Part shown: piece by piece, positions 43,019 to 51,093 of the stretch
How positions within the stretch are numbered: the stretch's first letter is position 1
Layout: every line of letters begins with the position of its first letter
Assembly (NCBI RefSeq): GCF_019800665.1
Contig: NZ_JAHVKO010000003.1
Location: forward strand, 682,001 to 746,000
From: Microbulbifer agarilyticus
GTDB taxonomy: Bacteria; Pseudomonadota; Gammaproteobacteria; Pseudomonadales; Cellvibrionaceae
DNA: 64,000 bases
Direction: 5' to 3'
Translations under genes and position numbers: made by a program
The notes under the pieces: generated by a model
The model's input: the letters and a program-made list of their open reading frames with translations, nothing else
Told to the model about the DNA's origin: nothing
Database searches by the model: none

Positions 43019-45533
43019 GTGGCTGCCCCTCCTGGTCAAAATCACAACTTGCCTTGTTCAGATCGATCGTCCCCAGGTTCAGCCAGCTTCGGTCCCCGAG
43101 CAGTTTCTCGAGTGGCACTTCGCAATCGTTCCAGATGATATAGGTGAAGTTTCTTTTACCCGGAGCGGCATAATATTCAAGCTGGAAAATGCCATTGTCA
43201 TCAGTTTTTGTCTTCTGGTCACCAATACGGAAGGTGGCACCCGCGACGGGCTTTTCGTCGCGGACGAGTTTGCCCAGCACCAGTACGAGCGTTTTGATCT
43301 CATATTGTGTGCTGGCCATGTTTCCTGGATAGACAGTAACGATCTCGGTGCTATCCAGATAGTCGTAAAAGCCATCGCCGAGTGGTTTTACTGAAATCTC
43401 GTAGCTCTCGAATGAGGGAACGCTAATAAGCGATTGCTCTCCACCTTTGGCATAGCCGCGTCGGCTTCCGTTCACCAGTACTTCGAAATTATCTTCCTCT
43501 GCGCCATCAATATCGACCAGGACGCTAGTGTTGTAGCTACTTTCTCCACCCCAGGAGAAGTAATCGCCATCGCTGGCAAATGTAGTATTGAAGCCGCCCG
43601 TATAGCTCAGTGTATCCGTGACTTCAGACAGGTAATTGATGTTTGAGGTTAAGCTTCCCCTGCGTCCAGAGATGCGAGTCAAACTACGCAGGACGCTGCT
43701 GTCTTTGCTGCCTTCAAGGTTTAATTGTTGTTGGACTTCCGCTGGCCATAAATCACCATCGTTCCAGTTACTACTCACGCCCGCAAAGTAACGGTCTTCA
43801 TCGAACGCGTTGGATTCAGCACGAATATAACTATTGTTGTTCCAATGGCCGGTGTTATAGCGGAACTGGAAGCTCATACTCCAGAGTTCAGCTGCGTCAC
43901 TTTCGCTGTAGCCAAGCCGAAAATCCCCATTCCAGTGACGATTGCGGAGGATGGGGTGATGAAACTCCAGGGTTTGCAAGCGGTTTCCAGTAAGCGCTCG
44001 ATCAGGCAAGAGCAACTGCGGGTCGTCAATAGCGACACCTAAATCACGCTCGGTATAGCGGGCGTTAAAACGACCACGTCCAACAGGAACATTGAGCGAC
44101 GCAGTTCGAAAGTTATTGGTTGAAATGAGCAGGTTGCTCGTATCCGCCCGCTCGGGATTATCTATGCGGGCTTCCTGATAATTCAATGTGGCCCATTGGC
44201 TGCGTAAGGTGAAATTTATCCTGGCCCCAGTATTGCCAGAACTGGTGGCTACAAGTTCAGGGGTTACCTCAAAATAGGGTGTAACCCAGCGCCCACCAAG
44301 TTCAAATACTTGCGCTTCTTCTGCCGCAGTCACGCCACCAAACAGTCCAAAGTTGTCGGCCAGTCGGCGGCCAAGACCAGCTTGCACGAGCACTTGCTCA
44401 GAGAGTTCGGGAATCTGCTGGTTCAGACTGCTTTCTGCAGGTGCGCCCGCCATCAAATTCCACTGCCACTCGCCTGCTGGGGGGAGTCGTGAGTCTTTGG
44501 CAAAAAACTGTTCGAACTCATCAAGTGCGCGCCCCTGCTCTGAATAGGTCACCACTCGAATATCGTATGCCCCGGAAGGGAAGCTCGTAGTACTAATGAG
44601 CTGGTTCCCCGCCTCTAGCATCTCACTGTGGATCAGGCGTTCTTCCCGGTAGACTTCGATCCTGCCGCGTACCGGCATATGAACTTCGATCGGCGTTCCA
44701 GAACTCAGATTTCCATCAAGCCGTGTATTGTCCGAACGATAGAATTCGACACCGTACAGGCTGCCGAATCCTGTAAAGCGGCTGCTGTTACCCATGGGAC
44801 GAAATAGCCCAACAGAAACCGCCTTGCCACGATAGTCTCTTGTCCAGAACAGATCGGAAATCTGGAGTTGTGATTGCGAATCTGCAAAGTTGGGGTTGTC
44901 GCTGTAGGACCAGCTTCCACGCACAGAGGACTCGCCGAAACTGACAATTGAATCCGAGTACAGAGTGTAACTTTGTGTATCCAATCGATTGCTATTACTT
45001 GAACTTTGCGAGCCTGACCAATTTCCGGAAAATTGTTGGCTTACAGCAAAGCGATTGGATGCAGGTGGTAGATAAGGATCTTCCATTACCGCATTTGGTG
45101 TGAGGTAGTCAGCACCAATGAAAATATCGACCCGGAAAAGGTCTGAATCGTAAATAACTTCCAATACTTCCGCTGGCACTACGCCGCAGCGATCCCGGTT
45201 ATAGTTTCGACATGCCAAATGACTATTGCTGGTGAGCGTTTGCTTCAAGCGTTGTAGTACGTTGCTTGGCTGGGAAGTTTCGGGGAGCAGTTGGAGAATT
45301 TGCTCTGGGTTCTGAAAGGTAATTGTAGAGGGGCTAACCATCGCCTTCTGGTTTTCGCTCAGAAGTCGACCGCCATAGTAAATGTCCACCACTAGCGGAG
45401 TGGGTTCAGTAAGATCTTCAAAACCCGATGGTGTAGCGGTTTCCATGGAAAATGTCGCAGCGGCGGCGCAGGCAGGTACAGCACATGCCAAAATCGCAGC
45501 GCTACAAACCAACTTCCACAGGACACTTTTCAT
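43002..45533 (-). CDS. Outer-membrane pilus usher
   Basis: From the ATG at 45533 the protein has 843 residues (a TTG at 45581 would add 16). Signal peptide KSVLWKLVCSAAILACAVPA; N-terminal domain VVDIYYGGRLLSENQKAMVS with cysteines (HLACRNYNRDRCGVV). A 24-strand barrel region follows with usher-type repeats. The plug-like portion is GTPIEVHMPVRGRIEVYREE and LISTTSFPSGAYDIRVVTYS. The C-terminal carboxypeptidase-like domains are VAGATFRIGDQKTKTDDNGI and NDCEVPLEKLL. It belongs to the alternative (CS1/CupE, TcfC-like) usher group rather than the PapC group by appearance. It threads chaperone-pilin complexes out of the cell. It lies 55 bases after the pilin stop. Confidence 0.9.
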   Translation of the reverse strand: MKSVLWKLVCSAAILACAVPACAAAATFSMETATPSGFEDLTEPTPLVVDIYYGGRLLSENQKAMVSPSTITFQNPEQILQLLPETSQPSNVLQRLKQTLTSNSHLACRNYNRDRCGVVPAEVLEVIYDSDLFRVDIFIGADYLTPNAVMEDPYLPPASNRFAVSQQFSGNWSGSQSSSNSNRLDTQSYTLYSDSIVSFGESSVRGSWSYSDNPNFADSQSQLQISDLFWTRDYRGKAVSVGLFRPMGNSSRFTGFGSLYGVEFYRSDNTRLDGNLSSGTPIEVHMPVRGRIEVYREERLIHSEMLEAGNQLISTTSFPSGAYDIRVVTYSEQGRALDEFEQFFAKDSRLPPAGEWQWNLMAGAPAESSLNQQIPELSEQVLVQAGLGRRLADNFGLFGGVTAAEEAQVFELGGRWVTPYFEVTPELVATSSGNTGARINFTLRSQWATLNYQEARIDNPERADTSNLLISTNNFRTASLNVPVGRGRFNARYTERDLGVAIDDPQLLLPDRALTGNRLQTLEFHHPILRNRHWNGDFRLGYSESDAAELWSMSFQFRYNTGHWNNNSYIRAESNAFDEDRYFAGVSSNWNDGDLWPAEVQQQLNLEGSKDSSVLRSLTRISGRRGSLTSNINYLSEVTDTLSYTGGFNTTFASDGDYFSWGGESSYNTSVLVDIDGAEEDNFEVLVNGSRRGYAKGGEQSLISVPSFESYEISVKPLGDGFYDYLDSTEIVTVYPGNMASTQYEIKTLVLVLGKLVRDEKPVAGATFRIGDQKTKTDDNGIFQLEYYAAPGKRNFTYIIWNDCEVPLEKLLGDRSWLNLGTIDLNKASCDFDQEGQPLASTH

Positions 45534-45588
45534 TGAGGGCGTTGAGGCGCTAGCCTCAGAGCAAAGACTAGCGCACTTCAAAGTCTAA

Positions 45589-46140
45589 TTATTTAGCTGC
45601 AACGGTGACAGTCAGGGTGTCGGTGTAGTCTGCTGCTGCATTGTTGGGAATATCAGAGGGCGCAACGCTGATCAAGATCTGGGCGTTGTTGGTATTGCCT
45701 GTTCCACCTGCGCCGGTGCAGCCCAAATCATTGAGGGTTACAGAGGTGTAGCTGATCGGGTCATTATGTGTGGCTACAGTGCCATCACTTGCGTCATTAT
45801 CGTGATCGTAAGACACAGAGTAAGGCACAGGATCGCCACCGGATCCGCCATCGGTAAGTTCGAAGGTTGAGCCGCTACCTGCCAAGGTTACGTCGTAGTT
45901 GGTAGTGGCCAGGCCGCCAACGCAGAAGTCACTCACACCTGTGTACTGCAGGGTAGTGGGGTCTTGAGCGAGGACGATGTCATCTAGACCGCCAATGGAA
46001 ATCAGCTGATCAATTTCCAGGGTGATAAGCAGGTCACCTTGCGAGGTCAGGCCGTTGCTTCCGTCATTAGCAGCAGATACCGAAGTTGAGGCTGCCAGAG
46101 CCGCGGCCGCAACGAGAGAGCGAAGCGCAAATTTTTTCAT
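45589..46140 (-). CDS. Major pilin subunit (CupE1/CFA-I-like)
   Basis: The 183-residue protein starts MKKFALRSLVAAAALAASTS with a typical signal peptide (cleavage after VSAA). The mature part is acidic and Gly/Asp/Thr-rich: DLLITLEIDQLISIGGLDD, SDFCVGGLATTNYDVTLAGS, and the final strand ADYTDTLTVTVAAK. Two cysteines (FCVGG; DLGCTG) can form a disulphide. First gene of the pilin-usher-adhesin unit, with a CRP-like palindrome 133 bases upstream. Family call is by pattern and context. Confidence 0.85.
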   Translation of the reverse strand: MKKFALRSLVAAAALAASTSVSAANDGSNGLTSQGDLLITLEIDQLISIGGLDDIVLAQDPTTLQYTGVSDFCVGGLATTNYDVTLAGSGSTFELTDGGSGGDPVPYSVSYDHDNDASDGTVATHNDPISYTSVTLNDLGCTGAGGTGNTNNAQILISVAPSDIPNNAAADYTDTLTVTVAAK

Positions 46141-46272
46141 TGTAAATTTCCCTAAATCCCGAAGTGTTATCGTTGTGGGGCGCGCATTTTATGAGCTGGC
46201 CCTGGCGTCGGCTACAGCAAATTGGCGGTTTTTTCCCCAATTTCGTCGACTTAGAGGTAATCATACCTTTTT

Positions 46273-46288
46273 TGTGATCTCAGTCACG
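46273..46288. promoter_or_regulatory. CRP/Vfr-like site upstream of the pilin gene
   Basis: TGTGA-TCTCAG-TCACG matches the TGTGA-N6-TCACA consensus with one mismatch. It lies 133 bases upstream of the pilin ATG and 177 bases upstream of gltX; control of the pilus is the more plausible role. Confidence 0.5.
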
Positions 46289-46396
46289 GAATTTTCGAGA
46301 TGAATTTACCTTTAGTGACGCGTCAGTCCTCTTTTGGTCATAAATACGACAAAAAATCGGGCGGGGATCGCACTGTGCGCGTTACCGGCCCGGCGA

Positions 46397-46402
46397 TATA
46401 AT
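46397..46402 (+). promoter_or_regulatory. Possible -10 element of gltX
   Basis: TATAAT 63 bases before the gltX ATG, in GCGATATAATGCCGCGC, with a GC-rich discriminator suited to stringent control. The -35 region is weak. Confidence 0.45.
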
Positions 46403-46464
46403 GCCGCGCCTCAAATGTCTTTCTTTCTTCCTTTATTAGTTATTTGTCCAACATCAGGTTACCA

Positions 46465-47940
46465 ATGACCGTAAGAACCCGAATTGCACCTTCCCCCACC
46501 GGCGACCCCCACGTAGGTACGGCCTACATTGCCCTGTTCAACCAGTGCTTTGCCCACGCCCACGGTGGCCAGTTTGTACTGCGCATTGAAGATACCGACC
46601 AGGCGCGCAGTACCCCGGAATCTGAACAGGCGATTCTCGACAGCCTGCGCTGGCTGGGTTTGGACTGGCAGGAAGGTCCGGATGTCGGCGGCCCCAACGG
46701 TCCCTACCGCCAGAGCGAGCGCGGCGACATCTACAAGAAATATTGCGACGAGTTGGTAGCCAAGGGCCATGCGTTCCATTGCTACCGCACCGCGGAAGAG
46801 CTGGACGAGCTGCGTGCGCAGCTGCAGGAATCCGGCAAGGCGACCCTGAAGCCCAGCGACCTGGCACTGCCCGCAGAAGAAGTGGAAAAGCGTAAAGCCG
46901 CGGGTGAACCCTACGTGGTACGCATGAATGTGCCCGAGACCGGCACCTGCGTGGTCGAAGACCTGCTGCGCGGCACCATCGAGATTGACTGGGCACAGGT
47001 AGATGCTCAGATCCTGCTCAAGTCCGACGGCATGCCCACCTACCACCTCGCCAACGTGGTGGACGACCACCTGATGGAAATCACCCACGTTCTGCGCGGT
47101 GAGGAGTGGATCAACTCCGCACCCAAGCACAAGCTGCTGTACGAATACTTCGGTTGGGACATGCCGGTGTTATGCCACCTGCCGCTGCTGCGTAACCCGG
47201 ACAAAACCAAACTGTCCAAGCGCAAAAACCCCACCTCCATCCTGTACTACAAGCGCGCCGGCTTTATGCCAGAAGCGCTGCTCAACTACCTCGGCCGCAT
47301 GGGCTGGTCCATGCCGGACGAGAGCGAGAAGTTCACCCTGGACGAAATGCTCAAGCACTTCGACATCCAGCGCGTCTCCCTCGGCGGCCCGGTGTTCGAT
47401 GTGGAGAAACTGAGCTGGCTGAATGGCCTGTGGATTCGCGAGCTGGAAGACGAGCAGTTGGCAGACCGCCTGCAGAAGTGGCTGCTGAACCGCGACAACC
47501 TGCTCAAGGTGCTGCCCCACGCCAAGGGCCGTATGGAAACCTTCGGTGACTTTATGCCGCTGGTCAGCTTCCTCGCCGCCGGCAACCTCGGCCTCACCGA
47601 AGAGAGCTTCGCCGGCAATAAGATGGAACTCGATGAGCAGAAGAAGCTGCTGCAATTCGCCCTGTGGCGCCTGGAAGCCCTGCGCACCTGGAACAAGGAA
47701 AACATCTTTGCCGCGGTCAAAGAGCTGTCTACCCAGATGGGCATCAAGCTCAAAGACTTCAACGCGCCGCTGTTTGTCGCCATTAGCGGAACCACCGCGT
47801 CCTTCTCTGTCATGGACGCCATGGACCTACTGGGCGCCGATCTCAGCCGCGCCCGCCTGCGCCAGGCCATCGACGTGCTTGGTGGTGCTGGTAAAAAGGT
47901 GCTGAAGCGCTGGGAGAAGGAATACAACAGCCTGGCCTAA
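46465..47940 (+). CDS. gltX: Glutamyl-tRNA synthetase
   Basis: The 491-residue class-I aminoacyl-tRNA synthetase has [20 protein letters not shown] (HVGT, residues 16-19, in place of HIGH) and [10 protein letters not shown] (about 250, the KMSKS loop). A downstream anticodon-binding domain is helical ([20 protein letters not shown]). The start [10 protein letters not shown] has AGG nine bases upstream; the frame to 46444 begins with TTG. HVGTAY and KLSKRKNP are typical of the GltX group that lacks the zinc-binding CxC motif; I see no such cysteines. A strong terminator follows. Confidence 0.97.
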   Translation: MTVRTRIAPSPTGDPHVGTAYIALFNQCFAHAHGGQFVLRIEDTDQARSTPESEQAILDSLRWLGLDWQEGPDVGGPNGPYRQSERGDIYKKYCDELVAKGHAFHCYRTAEELDELRAQLQESGKATLKPSDLALPAEEVEKRKAAGEPYVVRMNVPETGTCVVEDLLRGTIEIDWAQVDAQILLKSDGMPTYHLANVVDDHLMEITHVLRGEEWINSAPKHKLLYEYFGWDMPVLCHLPLLRNPDKTKLSKRKNPTSILYYKRAGFMPEALLNYLGRMGWSMPDESEKFTLDEMLKHFDIQRVSLGGPVFDVEKLSWLNGLWIRELEDEQLADRLQKWLLNRDNLLKVLPHAKGRMETFGDFMPLVSFLAAGNLGLTEESFAGNKMELDEQKKLLQFALWRLEALRTWNKENIFAAVKELSTQMGIKLKDFNAPLFVAISGTTASFSVMDAMDLLGADLSRARLRQAIDVLGGAGKKVLKRWEKEYNSLA

Positions 47941-47970
47941 ATGTATTTCCTGAAAGGCAGTGGATAAAAA

Positions 47971-48003
47971 GTGCCGCTCTATGTACAGAGTGGCATTTTT
48001 TTT
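47971..48003 (+). terminator. Rho-independent terminator of gltX
   Basis: TGCCGCTCT (47972-47980) pairs with AGAGTGGCA (47987-47995) including one G-U pair, loop of six, followed by eight T. Confidence 0.9.
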
Positions 48004-48068
48004 GCCTAACTAATTACTGGATGGCCTTGGTGCCAGAAGTAAAAGGTTCATATCAAAATGAAACATTG

Positions 48069-48099
48069 TGTGACAGCTGTCACATTTTGAGTGTAGAAT
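48069..48099 (+). promoter_or_regulatory. Perfect TGTGACAG/CTGTCACA palindrome within the galU promoter
   Basis: TGTGACAGCTGTCACA (48069-48084) is a perfect 16-base palindrome and equals the CRP consensus TGTGA-N6-TCACA. A TAGAAT at 48094-48099 with GTGACA (48070-48075) at 18 bases would form the promoter, so the palindrome covers the -35. That geometry suits a repressor better than a class-II CRP site. Confidence 0.55.
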
Positions 48100-48162
48100 C
48101 GCGCACGCTTAAGGGGCTAAGGATCTAGCCGAGAAGTAAATTAAAAACACAAGGACACGCTT

Positions 48163-49074
48163 ATGACCGCAGTAAAAAAGGCCGTTATACCGGTTGCGGG
48201 TTTGGGGACCCGCATGTTGCCTGCAACTAAGGCAATTCCAAAAGAGATGTTGCCGATAGTGGATAAGCCACTTATCCAGTATGTAGTTAACGAGGCAGTA
48301 AAGGCTGGTGTAAAGGAGATTGTGCTGGTAACTCACGCCAGTAAAAACGCCATCACTAACCATTTCGATACTTCATTCGAGCTGGAAGCGCAGTTAGAAA
48401 ATCGCCTGAAGCGACAACTTCTGGACGAGGTGCGCGCCATTATTCCGCGTGATGTCACGGTAATTTCTGTACGACAGGCCGAGGCAAAAGGTCTTGGCCA
48501 TGCCATTGCCTGTGCGCGCCCGGTCGTGGGTGACAATCCATTTGCGGTTTTACTGCCAGATGTTCTTGTTGACGAATACGCTGCAGACCTCACTACCTCG
48601 AACCTTGCCGCCATGGTGCGTAATTTTGAGCAAACGGGTGCCAGCCAAATCATGGTTGAATCTGTGGAGTGGGAAGACGTCAGTAAATATGGCGTCGTGG
48701 ACTGCCTGGGGGCCGACCTCAAAGTGGGTGGCGTAGCCAAGATCGACGGCATGGTGGAAAAGCCCAGTGTTGATGCTGCACCTTCCAATATGGCTGTTGT
48801 GGGGCGTTATGTCCTTCCTGCGGAAATCTGGACTCTGCTGGAAAAAACCCAGCCGGGCGCTGGCGGTGAGATTCAGTTAACCGATGCCATTGATGAGTTG
48901 TTGAAGGTACAAAATGTTGACGCCTACCGTATCGTTGGTCACAGCCATGATTGCGGCAATAAGCTCGGTTACATGAAAGCCCAGTTTGAATACGGCTTGC
49001 ATCACCCTGAGATTGGTGTGGGGCTGCAGAAGTTTCTGGGGCAGCAGAAAACAAAGGCAGGGGCCGAGGCCTGA
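48163..49074 (+). CDS. galU: UTP-glucose-1-phosphate uridylyltransferase
   Basis: The 303-residue enzyme makes UDP-glucose from UTP and glucose-1-P, a donor for polysaccharides and the substrate of GalE. The nucleotide-binding start is [20 protein letters not shown] (residues 11-30). [35 protein letters not shown] and [15 protein letters not shown] are GalU family motifs. ATG preceded by AAGGA. It lies between gltX and the tRNA-capsule region, with its own promoter. Confidence 0.97.
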   Translation: MTAVKKAVIPVAGLGTRMLPATKAIPKEMLPIVDKPLIQYVVNEAVKAGVKEIVLVTHASKNAITNHFDTSFELEAQLENRLKRQLLDEVRAIIPRDVTVISVRQAEAKGLGHAIACARPVVGDNPFAVLLPDVLVDEYAADLTTSNLAAMVRNFEQTGASQIMVESVEWEDVSKYGVVDCLGADLKVGGVAKIDGMVEKPSVDAAPSNMAVVGRYVLPAEIWTLLEKTQPGAGGEIQLTDAIDELLKVQNVDAYRIVGHSHDCGNKLGYMKAQFEYGLHHPEIGVGLQKFLGQQKTKAGAEA

Positions 49075-49189
49075 GCCGGTTAGGACCGGGCGGGTGTTGG
49101 GCCAGCGGCTGACCCAGCATCCATTGAGAGTGGTAGGAGAGTACTCCTCATTACGCTCTAACTAATTGATTGAAAAGTTGTTTTTCTGG

Positions 49190-49217
49190 TTGACACCCGA
49201 AGCGGCGCTGTTAAAAT
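49190..49217 (+). promoter_or_regulatory. Promoter of the tRNA-Ala gene
   Basis: TTGACA (49190-49195) and TAAAAT (49212-49217) with 16 bases between and a GC-rich discriminator (GCGCCTCGC), as for stable-RNA promoters; the tRNA starts 43 bases later. Confidence 0.75.
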
Positions 49218-49259
49218 GCGCCTCGCTTTCAGGGGAAACCCAAGTAAGAGAGCAACTTT

Positions 49260-49335
49260 GGGGCTATAGCTCAGCTGGGAGAGCGCAACACTGGCAGTGT
49301 TGAGGTCAGCGGTTCGATCCCGCTTAGCTCCACCA
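49260..49335 (+). tRNA. tRNA-Ala (anticodon GGC)
   Basis: The 76-base gene folds as a full cloverleaf. The acceptor GGGGCTA pairs with TAGCTCC, the D arm contains AGCTCAGCTGGGAGAGC, and the anticodon stem CAACA/TGTTG encloses CTGGCAG (anticodon GGC). The T arm has GGTTCGATCC, and CCA is encoded. It reads the Ala codon GCC (and GCU). It lies directly before the capsule cluster. No integrase or repeated tRNA end is visible. Confidence 0.97.
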
Positions 49336-49339
49336 AATT

Positions 49340-49374
49340 AAAAAGGCCGCATCCGTAAGGATGCGGCCTTTTTT
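49340..49374 (+). terminator. Rho-independent terminator of the tRNA
   Basis: AAAAGGCCGCATCC (49341-49354) and GGATGCGGCCTTTT (49359-49372) form a perfect stem with GTAA loop and a T6 tail. Confidence 0.95.
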
Positions 49375-49454
49375 CGTTTGGGTTCTTGAATGTAGTCAAT
49401 AGGTCTTGTAGTTAAATTACAGGTGATTACACCTTCTTTTTCAGGTAGAGTTCT

Positions 49455-49499
49455 ATGTCACAAAACTAGACGTGCGTCACATTATTTGATTTGTGACAT
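49455..49499. promoter_or_regulatory. Inverted TGTCAC repeats before the capsule export genes
   Basis: ATGTCACAAA (49455-49464) and TTTGTGACAT (49490-49499) are perfect inverted ten-base arms; a further GTCACA (49476-49481) lies between them. The half-site GTCAC/GTGAC equals that of the galU palindrome. The cluster is 105-149 bases upstream of the first exporter gene, in a region that otherwise holds no gene. Probably an operator; the regulator is unknown. Confidence 0.5.
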
Positions 49500-49603
49500 G
49501 TAACTTTGAAGACTGTCGCAAGTCTTTACATTTTTCTTTTGGGGGTGGAGCTCCGTAGTGCTTTTTGTGCGGGTTTCCGGGACGAGTAAAACAATACTTA
49601 AAA

Positions 49604-50395
49604 ATGCATCCAGCAGTTCAGCGCAGTCCGTGGCAAATTCAGCGGGACGTAATTCACGCGCTATTGATCCGTGAAATGAAGACCCGCTTTGGCAAGTGGC
49701 GCCTCGGCTATGCGTGGGTGTTGCTGGAGCCGGCCATGCATATCATGTTGCTGGCCACCATCTTTAGTTTTCTCGGGCGCGAATTCTACCCGGGTATCCC
49801 GACCGTACTGTTTATGTTGGCGGGCATCGCCCCGTTCATCTGCTTTAGTCACAGCTTTGGGAAGGGTGCTGTCGCCGTCGAATCCAATCGTGGCCTGTTC
49901 AACTACCGTCAGCTGCGCCCGTTTGATGCAGTGTTGACGCGGGTGTTACTTGAATTTGCCATTTATCTTTTCAGTCTCGTTTCTTTGCTCGCTATTTTGG
50001 CTTGGTTTGGAATCTCTGCACGCTTCGGGGGCTTCCTTTTGCTTGTCGGTATAAACCTGCTCTTCTTTGGGTTTTGCCTGGGTATCAGTTTAGTAATGTG
50101 CGTGGTTGGTACGCGGTTTCCTGAAGTTGCGAAGTTTGCACCGATGATTGTGCGACCGTTGTACTTTATATCCGGCGTGTTTTTCTCTTTGGAGCAAGTG
50201 CCGCAGGAATATCATAGGTATCTTTCTTGGAATCCGCTGCTGCATATGATTGAGCTGACCCGAGAGGGGCTCTTTGCAAGCTATCAGGGTATGTTTGCCG
50301 ACCTGCCATATTTTGCAGCCAGTTGCCTGATGATGCTCGCGTTTGGTTTGCTTGTTTATCGCAGTCAGTGGCGTGATTTGGTACGCAGCCAATGA
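49604..50395 (+). CDS. kpsM: Capsule polysaccharide ABC transporter permease (KpsM-like)
   Basis: The 263-residue ABC-2 membrane protein has about six helices (HIMLLATIFSFLG, PTVLFMLAGIAPFICFSH, AIYLFSLVSLLAILAWFG, LLLVGINLLFFGFCLGISLV, YFISGVFFSLEQVP, LMMLAFGLLVYR). The start at ATG 49604 (MHPAVQRSPWQIQRDVIHAL) was preferred to a TTG at 49565 because it matches the usual N-terminus of the family. It exports lipid-linked capsule polysaccharide with the following ATPase, with which it overlaps by ATGA (50392-50395). Confidence 0.93.
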   Translation: MHPAVQRSPWQIQRDVIHALLIREMKTRFGKWRLGYAWVLLEPAMHIMLLATIFSFLGREFYPGIPTVLFMLAGIAPFICFSHSFGKGAVAVESNRGLFNYRQLRPFDAVLTRVLLEFAIYLFSLVSLLAILAWFGISARFGGFLLLVGINLLFFGFCLGISLVMCVVGTRFPEVAKFAPMIVRPLYFISGVFFSLEQVPQEYHRYLSWNPLLHMIELTREGLFASYQGMFADLPYFAASCLMMLAFGLLVYRSQWRDLVRSQ

Positions 50396-51063
50396 TTGAG
50401 CTGCGAAACCTGACCAAATCATTCCGCACGCCTGCGGGGCGCAAGGTGTTATTCCAGAATGTGAATGCTGTTTTTCCTGAAGGTAAGAACATTGGCATTC
50501 TCGGCCGCAATGGTGTCGGCAAATCGACATTGCTGCGCATTATGGGCGGGATTGACTACCCGGATTCAGGGCGTGTAGTGACCGATCAGCGGATCTCATG
50601 GCCAATGGGGTTGTCCGGTGGCTTCCAGGGGAGTATGACCGGGCGTGAAAACGCGGCGTTTATTTGTGGCATTCATGGCATCTGGGGGGGCGCGAAGCGC
50701 AAAGTGCTAGATCGCGTGCAGGATTTTGCTGAGATCGGTGACTACTTTGATGCTCCGGTAAAAAGCTATTCGTCCGGGATGCGCTCTCGCTTGGCGTTTG
50801 GCCTCAGTATTTCGGTGGACTTCGACTATTACCTGGTAGATGAAGTGATGTCCGTGGGGGATGCGTACTTTAAGCACAAGTGTGAGCAGGTAATTGCGGA
50901 GAAGCGTAAAACAGCCAATTTCATTATTGTGGCGCACAGTATGCCGACGCTGAAGAAAAACTGTGATGTGGGTATTTATCTCGGCCCTTCTGGGTTGCAA
51001 ATATTTGATACCGTGCAGCAGGCGATCGCACTTTATCAGCAAGGTGTACCCAAGCCCGAATAG
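50392..51063 (+). CDS. kpsT: Capsule polysaccharide ABC transporter ATP-binding protein (KpsT-like)
   Basis: The 223-residue ATPase has Walker A GRNGVGKS (38-45), signature SYSSGMRSRLAFGLS (about 125) and Walker B YYLVDEVMSVGD. The DEVMSVGDAYFKHK form and short length are typical of KpsT/Wzt ATPases without a C-terminal carbohydrate domain. Translationally coupled to the permease. Confidence 0.95.
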   Translation: MIELRNLTKSFRTPAGRKVLFQNVNAVFPEGKNIGILGRNGVGKSTLLRIMGGIDYPDSGRVVTDQRISWPMGLSGGFQGSMTGRENAAFICGIHGIWGGAKRKVLDRVQDFAEIGDYFDAPVKSYSSGMRSRLAFGLSISVDFDYYLVDEVMSVGDAYFKHKCEQVIAEKRKTANFIIVAHSMPTLKKNCDVGIYLGPSGLQIFDTVQQAIALYQQGVPKPE

Positions 51064-51093
51064 GCTGCGGCGGGAAAGTTAATAGCAAGAATT

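Larger units (their letters stand above)
46141..46464. other. Divergent pilin/gltX intergenic region
   Basis: These 324 bases hold no gene. They contain the CRP-like site (46273-46288), the -10 element for gltX (46397-46402), and on the minus strand a TAAAAT (46191-46186) that may serve as the pilin -10. Confidence 0.5.

Noticed and set aside
49093..49119. Hairpin TGTTGGGCCAG/CTGACCCAGCA after galU as a terminator
   Set aside because: One mismatch, no T run; function cannot be supported.
49075..49603. Island integration site with integrase at tRNA-Ala
   Set aside because: No integrase, transposase or repeated tRNA end found inside the window.
49375..49603. JUMPstart/ops element before the polysaccharide genes
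   Set aside because: The GGCGGTAGCGT-type ops sequence is not present.
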